From Streptomyces flaveolus (GTDB lineage: Bacteria; Actinomycetota; Actinomycetes; Streptomycetales; Streptomycetaceae), in contig NZ_JNWV01000002.1 in assembly GCF_000716535.1 (NCBI RefSeq), forward strand, positions 227,703-291,702: 64,000 nucleotides of DNA. Reading direction: 5' to 3'. Every line of letters starts with the position of its first letter. Positions within the stretch are counted from its first letter, which is position 1. Positions 7,147-54,573 of the stretch are shown in pieces. The notes beneath the pieces were generated by a model. It was not told the DNA's origin. It made no database searches and saw nothing but the letters and a program-made list of their open reading frames with translations. The position numbers and the translations under genes were made by a program.

Positions 7147-8355
7147 GTGATCAGCAAGCAACCGACGGGCGAACGGCTCCTCCTGGAGGAGTTACCCGAC
7201 CGCTGGCGTGGCTTACGCGAGGCCGGGCCGGTCCGGCACGACGAGACACAGGGCGTCTGGCAGGTCCTGGACCACGAGACCGTCGCCACCGTGCTCGCCG
7301 ACCCGGCGACGTACTCCTCCGACATGTCCTCCCTCGCGCCCACCCAGTCCGACTTCGAGACCTTCCGGCAGGGCAACTTCGTCGGCATGGACCCGCCGGA
7401 GCACCGCAAGCTCCGCACCCTGGTGAGCCAGGCGTTCACGCCCCGGGTGGTCCAGGGGCTCGGTCCTCGCATCGAGGCCGTCTGCGCCCGGCTGCTGGAC
7501 GCCGTCGCCGACCGCGACCGGTTCGACCTGGTCGACGCAGTGGCCTATCCGCTGCCGATCATCGTGATCGCCGAACTGCTCGGCATCCCGGCGGAGGAAC
7601 ACCGTCTCTTCCAGGAGTGGGCGAGCGTGCTGTTCGGCGGCGACCAGCTCGGCGAGGCGCCCGACATGGCCGACCTGGAACGGGCACTGGAGGCCATCGC
7701 GCCCACGGTGCGCGAGATGAACGGCTACATGCTCGACCACATCCGCGCCCGCCGCGCCGACCCCGGTGACGACCTCACCAGCAGACTCATCGCCGCCGAG
7801 GTGGACGGCGTCCGCCTCGCCGACCAGGAGATGGTCGGCTTCGTGGCCCTGCTGCTGGTCGCCGGGCACATCACCACCACCGCGCTGCTGGGCAACGCCG
7901 TCGTCACCTTCGACCGGCACCCCGGCACGAACGCCGCGCTGCGCGCCGACCCCGCACGGATCCCGGCCGCCGTCGAGGAGGTGCTGCGCTGGCTGCCCCC
8001 GTTCCCGGAGCTGGGCCGGCGGGTCACCCGGCCGGTGGTCCTCGGTGGCCATGACATTCCGGCGGACACCCTGCTCATGGCACATCTGGGGGTCGCCAAC
8101 CGGGATCCCGCGCGCTTCGAGGCGCCCGACGTCTTCGACGTGACCCGGCACCCCAACCCGCATCTGACCTTCGGGCACGGCATCCACTTCTGTTTCGGCG
8201 CGCCCCTGGCCCGGCTGGAGGCGCGGATCGCCCTGCGGATGTTGCATGAACGATTCCGCATGCTGGTGATCCCCTCCTACGAGGACATCGCCTACCAGAA
8301 TCCGGCCGTGATCATCGGCGTACGACGGCTGCCCGTCGAGGTCCGCAGACCGTAG
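7147..8355 (+). CDS. Cytochrome P450 of the NRPS locus
   Basis: A 402-residue soluble bacterial P450. The GTG at 7147 follows an AAGGAGA ribosome site (7137-7143), better supported than an upstream ATG at 7027. Diagnostic elements are the I-helix AGHITTT (239-245), ExxR at 278-281 (EEVLR), and the heme loop FGHGIHFCFG with Cys349 as the iron ligand. It is the first gene of the plus-strand biosynthetic run, 102 bp before the PBP-type thioesterase, so it most likely hydroxylates or otherwise oxidises a carrier-bound residue or the finished peptide. The target residue cannot be read from sequence. Codons 16 and 23 are both TTA (7192-7194 and 7213-7215), the codon read by the bldA tRNA in Streptomyces, so expression is probably development-dependent. 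No ferredoxin gene is adjacent. Confidence 0.92.
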   Translation: MISKQPTGERLLLEELPDRWRGLREAGPVRHDETQGVWQVLDHETVATVLADPATYSSDMSSLAPTQSDFETFRQGNFVGMDPPEHRKLRTLVSQAFTPRVVQGLGPRIEAVCARLLDAVADRDRFDLVDAVAYPLPIIVIAELLGIPAEEHRLFQEWASVLFGGDQLGEAPDMADLERALEAIAPTVREMNGYMLDHIRARRADPGDDLTSRLIAAEVDGVRLADQEMVGFVALLLVAGHITTTALLGNAVVTFDRHPGTNAALRADPARIPAAVEEVLRWLPPFPELGRRVTRPVVLGGHDIPADTLLMAHLGVANRDPARFEAPDVFDVTRHPNPHLTFGHGIHFCFGAPLARLEARIALRMLHERFRMLVIPSYEDIAYQNPAVIIGVRRLPVEVRRP

Positions 8356-8457
8356 CCCGAGCGCGCGCAGCGCACCGGCCGGCCCCCGACACCGCTCAGA
8401 CCCGGGCCGGACCGGCACACCCGCACATGAGACCCACCCAACGGGAGTCCCCTTCTC

Positions 8458-9810
8458 ATGCCGTACACCATCCCCACCGCTCCGGCCGCCTCCCGGGCGC
8501 CGTCCCTGTTACGCCGGGAGATACAGGACCGTCTCGACGCCCTCGCCCGGACCCACCGGGTGCCCGGCGCCCAACTGGCCCTGGACACCGGCACGGACGT
8601 CATCGCCGTGCACACCGGTACGGCCGACGTCACGACCGGCAGTCCCTTCACCGAGGACACCGCGGTCCCGCTGGGATCGCTCACCAAGCCCTACACCGCC
8701 GCGCTGGTCATGCTCCTGGCCGACGACGGCGACCTGGACCTGGACGAACCCGTCGCCGCACACCTCCCCGAGCTGAGCGGAGTCCCCCAGGTGACGATCG
8801 GTCACCTGCTCAGCCACACCGGCGGGTTGCCCACCGGCCCGGACTCGGACACCGCGGCCACGACCACCGCCGTCCGCTACCTCGCCGCCGTGTGCACCGC
8901 CCGCGACGCGCTGTTCCCGCCGGGGACCGACTTCTCCTACTCCAACGCCGGTTACGTCGCCGCCGGACGGCTGGTGGAGACGGTCACCGGCATGTCGTGG
9001 CACGAGGCGGTCGGGGCGCTGCTCCTCGAACCCCTGGGTGTCACGCCCGCGTTCACCGGCGACCCTGCGCCCGGTCGTCCCGTGGCCGCAGGACACGCCG
9101 TCAACTCCGCGACCGGGCAGGCCCGTCCGGCCCGGCAGAACCTGGCAGAGCTGGAGGCGCCGGCCGGGGCGCTCCTCGCGAGCGCCCGGGACCTCGCCGC
9201 GTTCGGCAACGCGCTGATCGGCCGCGCGGACCTGCTGCCGCCCGCCGTCGCCAAGCAGATGCGCCGCCCCGAGACCGCCGCCCGGCCGGGCACACTGGCC
9301 GACGGCTGGGGCCCCGGGCTCGCCCTCTACGAGCGGGACGACCGCGTGTGGTGCGGGCACGACGGCAACGCCCAGGGCACGTCCTGCCATCTGCGGGCCG
9401 ACCCGGAGAGCGGGGTGGTGGTCGCCTTCACGGGCAACGCCGGCGGTGCGACCGCGCTCTGGCGCGACCTCGCCGAGGAACTGGACCGGCTGACCGGCAT
9501 ACGGGTGCCCGCCGCCGTGCCGGCCGTGGACCGGGGGCGCCCCGTCGCCCTGCCCGAGTGCCTGGGCACCTACCGCAACGGCGCCACGACCTATCGCATC
9601 GCTCCCGCACCGGACGGCTCGCCGGCCCTGTCGGTAGACGGCGACCTGCCCCTGCCGCTGGTCTGCTACGCCGACCTCTCGTGCGACCTGCGCGATCCGG
9701 ACACCGGGCGCCTCGAACCCGGGGGCCGCTTCCACCGCGATCCGGCCACCGGGAGCATCGACCGGGTCCAGATCTCCGGCCGCACGGCCCGCCGCACCGA
9801 CCCCGACTGA
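8458..9810 (+). CDS. Penicillin-binding-protein-type thioesterase (SurE-like peptide macrocyclase)
   Basis: A 450-residue serine hydrolase of the class C beta-lactamase/D,D-peptidase fold. The triad motifs are S74-L-T-K77, Y161-S-N163 and H301-D-G303, with spacing like that of SurE. There is no signal peptide or membrane segment, so it acts in the cytoplasm, unlike true penicillin-binding proteins. It lies immediately before an NRPS line that ends in an epimerization domain without a thioesterase, the context in which SurE, MppK and Ulm16-type enzymes release peptides as head-to-tail rings, usually requiring a D residue at the C-terminus. Here that condition is met by the terminal E domain of the second NRPS. 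Codon 18 is TTA (8509-8511). The ribosome site is GGGAG at 8443-8447. A resistance-type beta-lactamase or carboxypeptidase is the less likely alternative. Confidence 0.88.
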   Translation: MPYTIPTAPAASRAPSLLRREIQDRLDALARTHRVPGAQLALDTGTDVIAVHTGTADVTTGSPFTEDTAVPLGSLTKPYTAALVMLLADDGDLDLDEPVAAHLPELSGVPQVTIGHLLSHTGGLPTGPDSDTAATTTAVRYLAAVCTARDALFPPGTDFSYSNAGYVAAGRLVETVTGMSWHEAVGALLLEPLGVTPAFTGDPAPGRPVAAGHAVNSATGQARPARQNLAELEAPAGALLASARDLAAFGNALIGRADLLPPAVAKQMRRPETAARPGTLADGWGPGLALYERDDRVWCGHDGNAQGTSCHLRADPESGVVVAFTGNAGGATALWRDLAEELDRLTGIRVPAAVPAVDRGRPVALPECLGTYRNGATTYRIAPAPDGSPALSVDGDLPLPLVCYADLSCDLRDPDTGRLEPGGRFHRDPATGSIDRVQISGRTARRTDPD

Positions 9811-10263
9811 ACACGGGTGCCCGCGCGTCCGGGCCCGTGGCGCCGATTCCGCGGGACACCGCTCGTGCCTTGGCGGACTCGGCCCTCGGGCCGTGGTTCG
9901 GCGGTGCCGGTCCGGCGACTGCTCCGGTGCCCGGCCCGGGCTCGTCTCCCCACGGCTCGGGTGGCCCCGGGGACGATCCTGTCCGGGCCCCTCGGGCCTG
10001 GCGCCGGTCTTGCTTCCGGTCGGTACCGCTGGTGGCGGGGTGCTCCCGGCCCCGGCGGCCACGGTCACCGGCCGGGTCGTCCCCGCATCGGCCAGGTCAC
10101 CTCGCCGTCGCCTGCCCGGACCGGTGGCCGTCACCGGGCACGTGGCCCTTCCGCTCGCCGGTCGCCCCGGTGCCGGGCACCCGGTCGGCCCCCGCATGCC
10201 GCACCGCACCTTCCGCGCACACCCGGCGCGCCGCATCGTCCCGCTCTCCAAAGGACTTCACCC
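9811..10263. other. Gap between the thioesterase and first NRPS genes
   Basis: About 450 bp with no supported gene. The sequence is rich in CCGGTGCC, GGGTCG and CACCGGGC-like words without a clear period. A frame open through it joins the NRPS frame but lacks any adenylation-domain similarity or internal start with a ribosome site before 10264. The AAAGGA site at 10250-10255 belongs to the NRPS gene. The gap could house a promoter for the NRPS genes. Confidence 0.4.
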
Positions 10264-29352
<19,089 letters not shown>

Positions 29353-29365
29353 GGATCCGACGACC

Positions 29366-49288
<19,923 letters not shown>

Positions 49289-49416
49289 CGACCCTCGGGC
49301 CCCGCGCGGCCCCGCGCCGGCGCACCACCCGGTACGGGCCGCGCGCACCCCGCGCTCCGACCGCCCGCCCCCGCCTCGCCACAGCTCACCCGAACCGAAC
49401 CCCCGAGGAGACCGAC

Positions 49417-49620
49417 ATGGACGAGAACACCCGCTACCAGGTGCTGCGCAACGACGAGGAGCAGTACTCCCTCTGGCCCGTCGACGTCGAGGTGCCCGCC
49501 GGCTGGCAGCCCGTCGGCAAGGAGGGCACCGAGGCCGAGTGCTCCGCGTACGTCGACGAGGTCTGGACCGACATGCGGCCCAAGAGCCTGCGCGAGCGCA
49601 TGGAGAACGCCGGCGCCTGA
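49417..49620 (+). CDS. MbtH-like protein
   Basis: A 67-residue protein starting at ATG 49417, with CGAGGAG at 49404-49410. It carries the family signature NDEEQYSLWP, then PAGW, G and W-T-DMRPKSL. MbtH-like proteins bind the N-terminal part of adenylation domains and are often needed for their folding or activity. Its place 128 bp after NRPS2 shows it serves this assembly line. Confidence 0.95.
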   Translation: MDENTRYQVLRNDEEQYSLWPVDVEVPAGWQPVGKEGTEAECSAYVDEVWTDMRPKSLRERMENAGA

Positions 49621-49739
49621 CGCCCCGCGCGTCCCCACGACCGACACGCCGGGCCGCCCGCACCGGGCCGGCCCGGCGCCTCCCCCCACTCCTCCTCCCC
49701 CACGCGCCACCACACCGCATCACTCCCGAGGAGTCCGCC

Positions 49740-50312
49740 ATGACGCCCGCCATGACCCCCGTCCTGCGCACCGAACGCCTGGAGTTCCTGCCCTACCGGC
49801 CCGAACACGAGGACGCCTTCGTCGCCCTGCTGCGCGACGAGGAGGTGTGCCGCCGGATGGGCCAGGAACGCGTGCCCGAGCCGCAGATCCGGGAGCTGTT
49901 CCGCGCCATCCTCACCGACGTCTACCCCCAGCGCCGCTTCGACGTCTGGGGCCTGTGGCAGGCGGGCGTCCACGTCGGCCACGCGGAGGTGAAGCCGACC
50001 GGCAACGTCGACGGCCACGAACTCGTCACCGCGCTCGCCCCCGGGCACTGGGGTCGCGGACTGGGCGGCGAGGCGGTGCGCGGCCTCCTCCGGCATGCCG
50101 CCGACAACCTCGGACTCGCCGAGGCGTACGGCATGGTCGGCGCCGACAACACCGCCAGCCTGGCCATGTGCCGCCGCCTGGGCTTCCGCCACGTCCGGGA
50201 CGTCGTGGCGGACGACGGCTCGGTGACCAAGCTGCTGGTCGTCTCCACCAGGGCGCCGGGGGAAGCGACGGGCGCCGGGGGCGCGGCGCCCTTCGTCGAG
50301 GATCCCGTGTGA
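49740..50312 (+). CDS. GNAT-family N-acetyltransferase (RimJ/RimL-like)
   Basis: A 190-residue protein; the ATG at 49740 is six bases after CGAGGAG. The opening VLRTERLEFLPYRPEHEDAF and the later ALAPGHWGRGLGGEAVRGLL (acetyl-CoA pyrophosphate loop) and NTASLAMCRRLGFRHV are standard for RimJ/RimL-like GNAT enzymes. It is the last gene before a terminator-like hairpin, so it probably belongs to the NRPS transcript. Possible roles are acetylation of a basic residue of the peptide as tailoring or self-protection; an unrelated housekeeping role cannot be excluded. The last 25 residues are Gly/Ala-rich and outside the domain. Confidence 0.85.
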   Translation: MTPAMTPVLRTERLEFLPYRPEHEDAFVALLRDEEVCRRMGQERVPEPQIRELFRAILTDVYPQRRFDVWGLWQAGVHVGHAEVKPTGNVDGHELVTALAPGHWGRGLGGEAVRGLLRHAADNLGLAEAYGMVGADNTASLAMCRRLGFRHVRDVVADDGSVTKLLVVSTRAPGEATGAGGAAPFVEDPV

Positions 50313-50330
50313 GCCTCGGCACCGCCTGAT

Positions 50331-50372
50331 CCGGCCCCCACCCTTCCGGCCGACCGCCGGGGGAGGGGCCGG
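50331..50372 (+). terminator. Terminator-like hairpin at the end of the NRPS locus
   Basis: CCGGCCCC at 50331-50338 pairs with GGGGCCGG at 50365-50372, and the stem extends inward by a further CCC/GGG after a small mismatch. No T-run follows, as is common in Streptomyces. It sits 18 bp after the acetyltransferase stop codon and marks the likely right border of the biosynthetic transcript. Confidence 0.55.
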
Positions 50373-50478
50373 CCGCGTGTGGCTGTCCGCCGCGACCGGC
50401 GCCCGTCCGGGAAGGGCGTCCGTTCGGCGCACCGTCACAGGGGCTGCGCAGGCGGCTCATACGCGCTGTAATGGCGAC

Positions 50479-52929
50479 GTGGTGAGTGAGGGCGCTGCGA
50501 TCAGCGGGACGAGAACGGCGCCGGAGCGTGCCGAAGCCGCCCTCGCGTCGCTGATGGCGTCACCGGCCACCCCCGACCGGCTCCGCCGGGTCCTCGAACA
50601 GGCGCTCGTGTTCGCCGGTGCGTCCTTCGCCGGGGTGTACACGCCCGGCCACGACGCCACGCAGCTATGCCTCGCCGAGTCGGCCGGTCTGCCCCGCACG
50701 CTGTACGGCCTCCGGGACTGCTACCCCACCGCCGGCGCCTCCCCGGTCGCCGAGGTGCACCGCACCGGACTCCCGCGCTGGCTCGGCCCCGCCGAGCTGG
50801 CCGCCGGCCCGGACTCCCGCCGTACCCCGTCCCCGGACTTCTCCGTGGCCGTCCTGCCGCTCGGACCGGCCGGCGGCGGCTGTCTGCTGGCCGTGGGCGA
50901 GCACCCGGGCGGCTTCGGCACCGACGACCGGACCAGCCTGGAGCTGGTCGCCCGCGCCGTGGCCGTACCCGCCCCGGCCGTCGCCGGTGACACCGGCGAG
51001 CTGCCGGAGGACGCCTTCAACCTGACCATGGACACCGGCCGGGTGGAGGTCGGCGAGGCGATCCTGCGGCTGTTCGGGATCGACCGGCAGAGCTTCGACG
51101 GCCGCGTGGAGACCCTGCTCGGCCGCGCGGTGCCCGAGGACCTGCCCGCGCTGATGTCGGTGGTCGAGGCCGACCACATGTCCATCGGCGACCGCGAGCT
51201 TGAGTTCCGCATCCTGCAGCCCACCGGCCCGCCCAAGTGGCTGCGGCTGAGTGGCCGGCTGCTGCCCGGCGGCGAGGGCCGCTCCGCCCGGCTGGTCGGC
51301 ACCGTCGCCGACGCCTCCACCCTGCGCTCCGACGTCACCGACGTCGCCCGCGTGCAGCGCCTGGCCGCCGCCCTCGCCACCGCCGGCACCGTCAAGGACG
51401 TCGGCCAGGCCGTCGTGGCCGCCCTGCGCAAGCCGCTGCGGGCCGACCGGATCGCCCTGGCCGAACTGGAGAACGACCGGCTGGTCGTCACCGTCCTCGA
51501 CCCGCCAGAGCCCGAGGCCTGGCCCGAGGTGTGGCGCACCGAGTGGCGCACCGAATGGCCCGACGCGCCGGTGCGCGCCATGCCCACCCTGGCCGCTGCG
51601 CTGCGCGAGGGCCGCGCCAAGATCTGGCCCGCCGGCTCGGCGCTGGAGCCCGCCCTCGCCGAGGTCGGGCCGGGCGGGCTCGCCGTCCTGCCGCTGCCCG
51701 CAGGCAGCCGGATGGCCGGCGCCTGCCTGGTCGGCTGGGACCGGCCGCACGACTTCGCCCCCGACGAACGCGCCCTGCTCACCGCCTGCGCCGGTCTGAC
51801 CGGCCAGGCCCTGCTGCGCGCCCACGCCTTCGACGCCGAGCACGAACTCGTCGGCATGCTCCAGCGCACCCTGCTGCCCCGCCGGCTGCCCCGGCTGCCC
51901 GGCGCGGTCGCCGTCGCCCGCTACCTGCCCACCACGGCCGGTCTGGAGGTCGGCGGCGACTGGTACGACGTGATCCCGCTGGCCGACAACCACGTCGCCC
52001 TGGTGATCGGCGACGTCCAGGGCCACAACGCGGGCGCCGCCACCCTGATGGGCCAGATGCGCACCGCGCTGCGCGCCTACGCGGCCGAGGGCCACGCCCC
52101 GGACGTGGTCGTCGCCCACGCCAACCGGCTGCTGCTGGACATGGAGACGGACCTCTTCGCCACCTGCGCCTACGTCGACGTCGACGTGGAGCAGGGCACC
52201 GCCTGGTGCGTACGCGCCGGGCATGTGCAACCGGTGCTGCGCCACCCGGACGGCACCGCCGAGATCGTGCGGGCCGAGGGCGGCCCACCGCTCGGCGTCC
52301 TCGCCCAGGCCGAGTTCCCGATGACCCCGCTCCGGCTCCAGCCCGGCACCGTGATCGCGCTGACCACGGACGGCCTGGTGGAGTCCCCCTCCCTCGACCT
52401 CGACGCCGGCATGGACCGGCTGGCCCGCGAACTGTCCGCCGCCGACCCCGCCCACCTCGGCCTGGTCGCGGACGCCCTGCTCACCGGCGCCCACCGCGGA
52501 GACGACGTGGCGCTGCTGCTGATGCGCTACGACGGACTGGCCGTACGGCCGCTGCGGGAGAGCTGGACGGTGTGGCGGGTGCCGGAGGCGGTCCGGCACG
52601 CCCGCCGCTTCACCCGGCGCACCCTGCGGGCCTGGGGCCTGTCCCGGGACACGATCGACGTGGCCCTGCTGGTCGTCTCCGAACTCGTCACCAACGCCCT
52701 GGTGCACACCGGCGGCCAGGTCCGGCTCGACCTCAGCCTGGTCAACCACCGGCTGCGGCTCGCCGTCGCCGACACCTCCCCGCGCAGCCCCGTCAAGCCG
52801 ACCAGCATCGGCTGGGAGGCCACCGGCGGCCGGGGCATCCTGCTGGTGGAGGCGGTGTCGGCGGCCTGGGGCACGGTCCCGGTCAGCGGCGGCAAACAGG
52901 TCTGGGCGGACCTCGTACCCGACCGCTGA
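50479..52929 (+). CDS. SpoIIE/PP2C phosphatase with PAS/GAF sensors and C-terminal HATPase
   Basis: About 816 residues. There is no Shine-Dalgarno sequence; TGTAAT at 50467-50472 lies six bases before GTG 50479 (a second GTG follows at 50482), so a leaderless start is likely and the exact first codon is uncertain. The order is a GAF-like region (about 20-170), a PAS-like region (about 180-290, FGIDRQSFDGRVETLLG), GAF (about 300-450), the SpoIIE catalytic domain (about 470-685, with GGDWYDV, IGDVQGHN, TTDGLVES and GDDVALLL) and a GHKL/HATPase domain at the end (SELVTNALVHTGG, GGRGILLVEAVS). The combined phosphatase and anti-sigma-kinase-like parts suggest a complete partner-switch module in one chain. 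It lies outside the NRPS transcript and resembles the phosphatase at 3695-5836. Confidence 0.87.
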   Translation: MVSEGAAISGTRTAPERAEAALASLMASPATPDRLRRVLEQALVFAGASFAGVYTPGHDATQLCLAESAGLPRTLYGLRDCYPTAGASPVAEVHRTGLPRWLGPAELAAGPDSRRTPSPDFSVAVLPLGPAGGGCLLAVGEHPGGFGTDDRTSLELVARAVAVPAPAVAGDTGELPEDAFNLTMDTGRVEVGEAILRLFGIDRQSFDGRVETLLGRAVPEDLPALMSVVEADHMSIGDRELEFRILQPTGPPKWLRLSGRLLPGGEGRSARLVGTVADASTLRSDVTDVARVQRLAAALATAGTVKDVGQAVVAALRKPLRADRIALAELENDRLVVTVLDPPEPEAWPEVWRTEWRTEWPDAPVRAMPTLAAALREGRAKIWPAGSALEPALAEVGPGGLAVLPLPAGSRMAGACLVGWDRPHDFAPDERALLTACAGLTGQALLRAHAFDAEHELVGMLQRTLLPRRLPRLPGAVAVARYLPTTAGLEVGGDWYDVIPLADNHVALVIGDVQGHNAGAATLMGQMRTALRAYAAEGHAPDVVVAHANRLLLDMETDLFATCAYVDVDVEQGTAWCVRAGHVQPVLRHPDGTAEIVRAEGGPPLGVLAQAEFPMTPLRLQPGTVIALTTDGLVESPSLDLDAGMDRLARELSAADPAHLGLVADALLTGAHRGDDVALLLMRYDGLAVRPLRESWTVWRVPEAVRHARRFTRRTLRAWGLSRDTIDVALLVVSELVTNALVHTGGQVRLDLSLVNHRLRLAVADTSPRSPVKPTSIGWEATGGRGILLVEAVSAAWGTVPVSGGKQVWADLVPDR

Positions 52930-52994
52930 CCGCCACTCGGGTACGGGTGGCGGCGTCCCGGCAGGTCGTCGCGGGCCCGCGCACCGGACCTGCC

Positions 52995-53000
52995 TAGGGT
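52995..53000 (+). promoter_or_regulatory. -10 box of a leaderless gene
   Basis: TAGGGT matches the streptomycete vegetative -10 pattern and is eight bases before the GTG at 53009, which has no ribosome site. A convincing -35 element is not evident. Confidence 0.5.
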
Positions 53001-53008
53001 CGGTTGGC

Positions 53009-53281
53009 GTGTCGCACACCTTCGAAGAACTGGTCGCGAAGCAGCGCGCGGCCGCCGCCGCCCACGCCCAGGTGCAGGAACTGCGGGACGCCTACGGCCC
53101 GCCGGCCGAGCGGCGGATGACCGGCGCCCAGTCGGGCACCTACGAGACCGCCCTGCGCGCCTGGCGGGACCTTGCCCGCGATGTGCAGACGGCGGTGAGC
53201 GAGTACGCCCGGCAGACCGGCCGGCCACGGGCCGAGGTCGAGGCGGAGGTGGAACGCGCGGCAGCGGAGGAGACGGACTGA
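53009..53281 (+). CDS. Conserved small hypothetical protein
   Basis: A 90-residue protein starting MSHTFEELVAKQRAAAAAH. It is mostly helical by composition, Ala/Glu/Arg-rich, with a central tryptophan (LRAWRDLARDVQTAVSEYA). No membrane segment or known motif is seen. It looks like a short actinomycete protein of unknown function. The start is preceded by TAGGGT rather than a ribosome site, so a leaderless transcript is expected. A repeat array begins shortly after its stop codon. Confidence 0.7.
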   Translation: MSHTFEELVAKQRAAAAAHAQVQELRDAYGPPAERRMTGAQSGTYETALRAWRDLARDVQTAVSEYARQTGRPRAEVEAEVERAAAEETD

Positions 53282-53319
53282 CCCCTGGCCGGACGGGTGG
53301 GGCGGGATGGGGCCGTCGG

Positions 53320-53760
53320 GGCGTCAGCCTGACCTGACCATGAGCCACGGCCGGGCCTGGCCGTGATCCTCGGCCGGACGTGACCATGATCCACGGGCCG
53401 ACCTGGCCGTGATCCTCGGCCGGACGTGACCATGATCCACGGCCCGACCTGGCCGTGATCCTCGGCCGGACGTGACCGATGATCCACGGCCGACCTGGCG
53501 GTGATCCCCGGCCGGACTTGGCCGCGAGCCCCGGCCGGGCCTGACCGTGATCCAGGGCCGGACCTGACCGCCATCCAGGGCCGGACCTCACCCTGGTCCC
53601 CGGCCGGACCTGACCGTAATCCAAGGGCCGGGCTTGGCCGTGACCCCTGGCCGGGCCTGAACACGACCCCGGCGCCGGCCTTGGCCCTGACCACACCGGC
53701 CTTGGCCCTGACCACGACCCCGGCACCGGCCTTGGCCCTGACCCACGGCCGTGACCGGGG
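53320..53760. repeat. Intergenic tandem repeat array (46-bp unit made of two 23-bp halves)
   Basis: About 440 bp of related units. From 53356 a 46-bp unit recurs at 53402 and 53448 with one or two differences, and a fourth diverged copy begins at 53494. Each unit is two 23-bp halves sharing the GGCCG and TGA(C/T)C(A/C)TGATCC pattern. Downstream copies decay into CGGCCTTGGCCCTGACC words by 53760. The gap from 53282 to 53843 has no gene. Confidence 0.88.
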
Positions 53761-53843
53761 CGGGACTGGGGCCGGCGGGCCGCCTGCCTGCCGGTTCGTG
53801 GCGGGCCGCGCATCCGTCGCGCCGTGCCGGGTACCCGACGGTC

Positions 53844-54212
53844 ATGAAAACTGCCATGTACGAAGCGGCCGCGGGTGCCCAGGTCTTCGGCTACGCCCTC
53901 ATCCTGGTCGCCGGAGTGGCCCTGGTCGCGGGACTGATCTGGGCCTTCCGGCTGGGCTTCAAGGTGCGCGAGCGGGAGCCGGCGCCGCCGCGGCCCGACG
54001 AACAGCCGAAGATGCCGCCGTCGGGGCCGGTCCACGAGACCCGCGAGGTCCGCGAGCCCGACGAGGTCCCCCGGGCCACCGACGAGAGCGAGCGCCTCAC
54101 CCCCCACCAGCTCGGCAACGTCGGCACCAAGCGCGCCGACGACCAGCGTCGCCCCCGCTGGTCGCCGGGGTCCAGTGGCTCCTTCGGCGGTGGCGGTGGC
54201 GGCCGTACCTGA
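53844..54212 (+). CDS. DUF6479-type small membrane protein
   Basis: A 122-residue protein starting MKTAMYEAAAGAQVFGYA. One hydrophobic helix (about residues 14-36, ALILVAGVALVAGLIWAF) is followed by a charged cytoplasmic part rich in Pro, Glu and Arg, and a tail ending SSGSFGGGGGGRT. The order and the tail match DUF6479 proteins that are common in Streptomyces and have no known function. No ribosome site is visible, so the start may be leaderless. An upstream in-frame ATG at 53751 lies inside the repeat array and is rejected. Confidence 0.75.
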   Translation: MKTAMYEAAAGAQVFGYALILVAGVALVAGLIWAFRLGFKVREREPAPPRPDEQPKMPPSGPVHETREVREPDEVPRATDESERLTPHQLGNVGTKRADDQRRPRWSPGSSGSFGGGGGGRT

Positions 54213-54344
54213 CCGGTGCGGGGCACGGCCGCGTTTGCGGACCGCTCGGCCCGGGGACCCGGTCACGCACACATCACGGCCCGGGCCCGGGCGGCCCGGC
54301 GAACGCGCCCGCGACGAGCGGGACACAGAAGGAAGATGAACGAC

Positions 54345-54521
54345 GTGACCGCGCATGCCAGCGAGAAACCGGCCATACCCCACGCGGAGACGGGCTGGGC
54401 CCAGGCCCACCGTCGGCGGAACCGGGGAGTACGCACCTGCGTGCCCGCCGTCCTGGACCGCACCTCCGCGCAGCGGCAGGCCCTGGATCCCGAGGACAAC
54501 ATCGTGCGCGGCGAGGACTGA
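54345..54521 (+). CDS. Small hypothetical protein
   Basis: A 58-residue protein. GTG 54345 is nine bases after AAGGAAG and is preferred; an ATG at 54336 is only two bases from that site. The peptide (VTAHASEKPAIPHAETGW, then a basic HRRRNRG stretch and DRTSAQRQALDPEDNIVRGED) is polar with one cysteine. I do not recognise a family. The good ribosome site and ordered codon use suggest it is real. Confidence 0.5.
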   Translation: MTAHASEKPAIPHAETGWAQAHRRRNRGVRTCVPAVLDRTSAQRQALDPEDNIVRGED

Positions 54522-54573
54522 ACGACCGGGCGAAGCCGGACGTCTCAAGGCGCCCGGCGGCATACTCCCGGTC

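Noticed and set aside
9817..10263. An upstream extension of NRPS1
   Set aside because: The extra 149 residues have no similarity to condensation, ligase or docking domains; ATG 10264 has a proper ribosome site and starts just before the adenylation domain.
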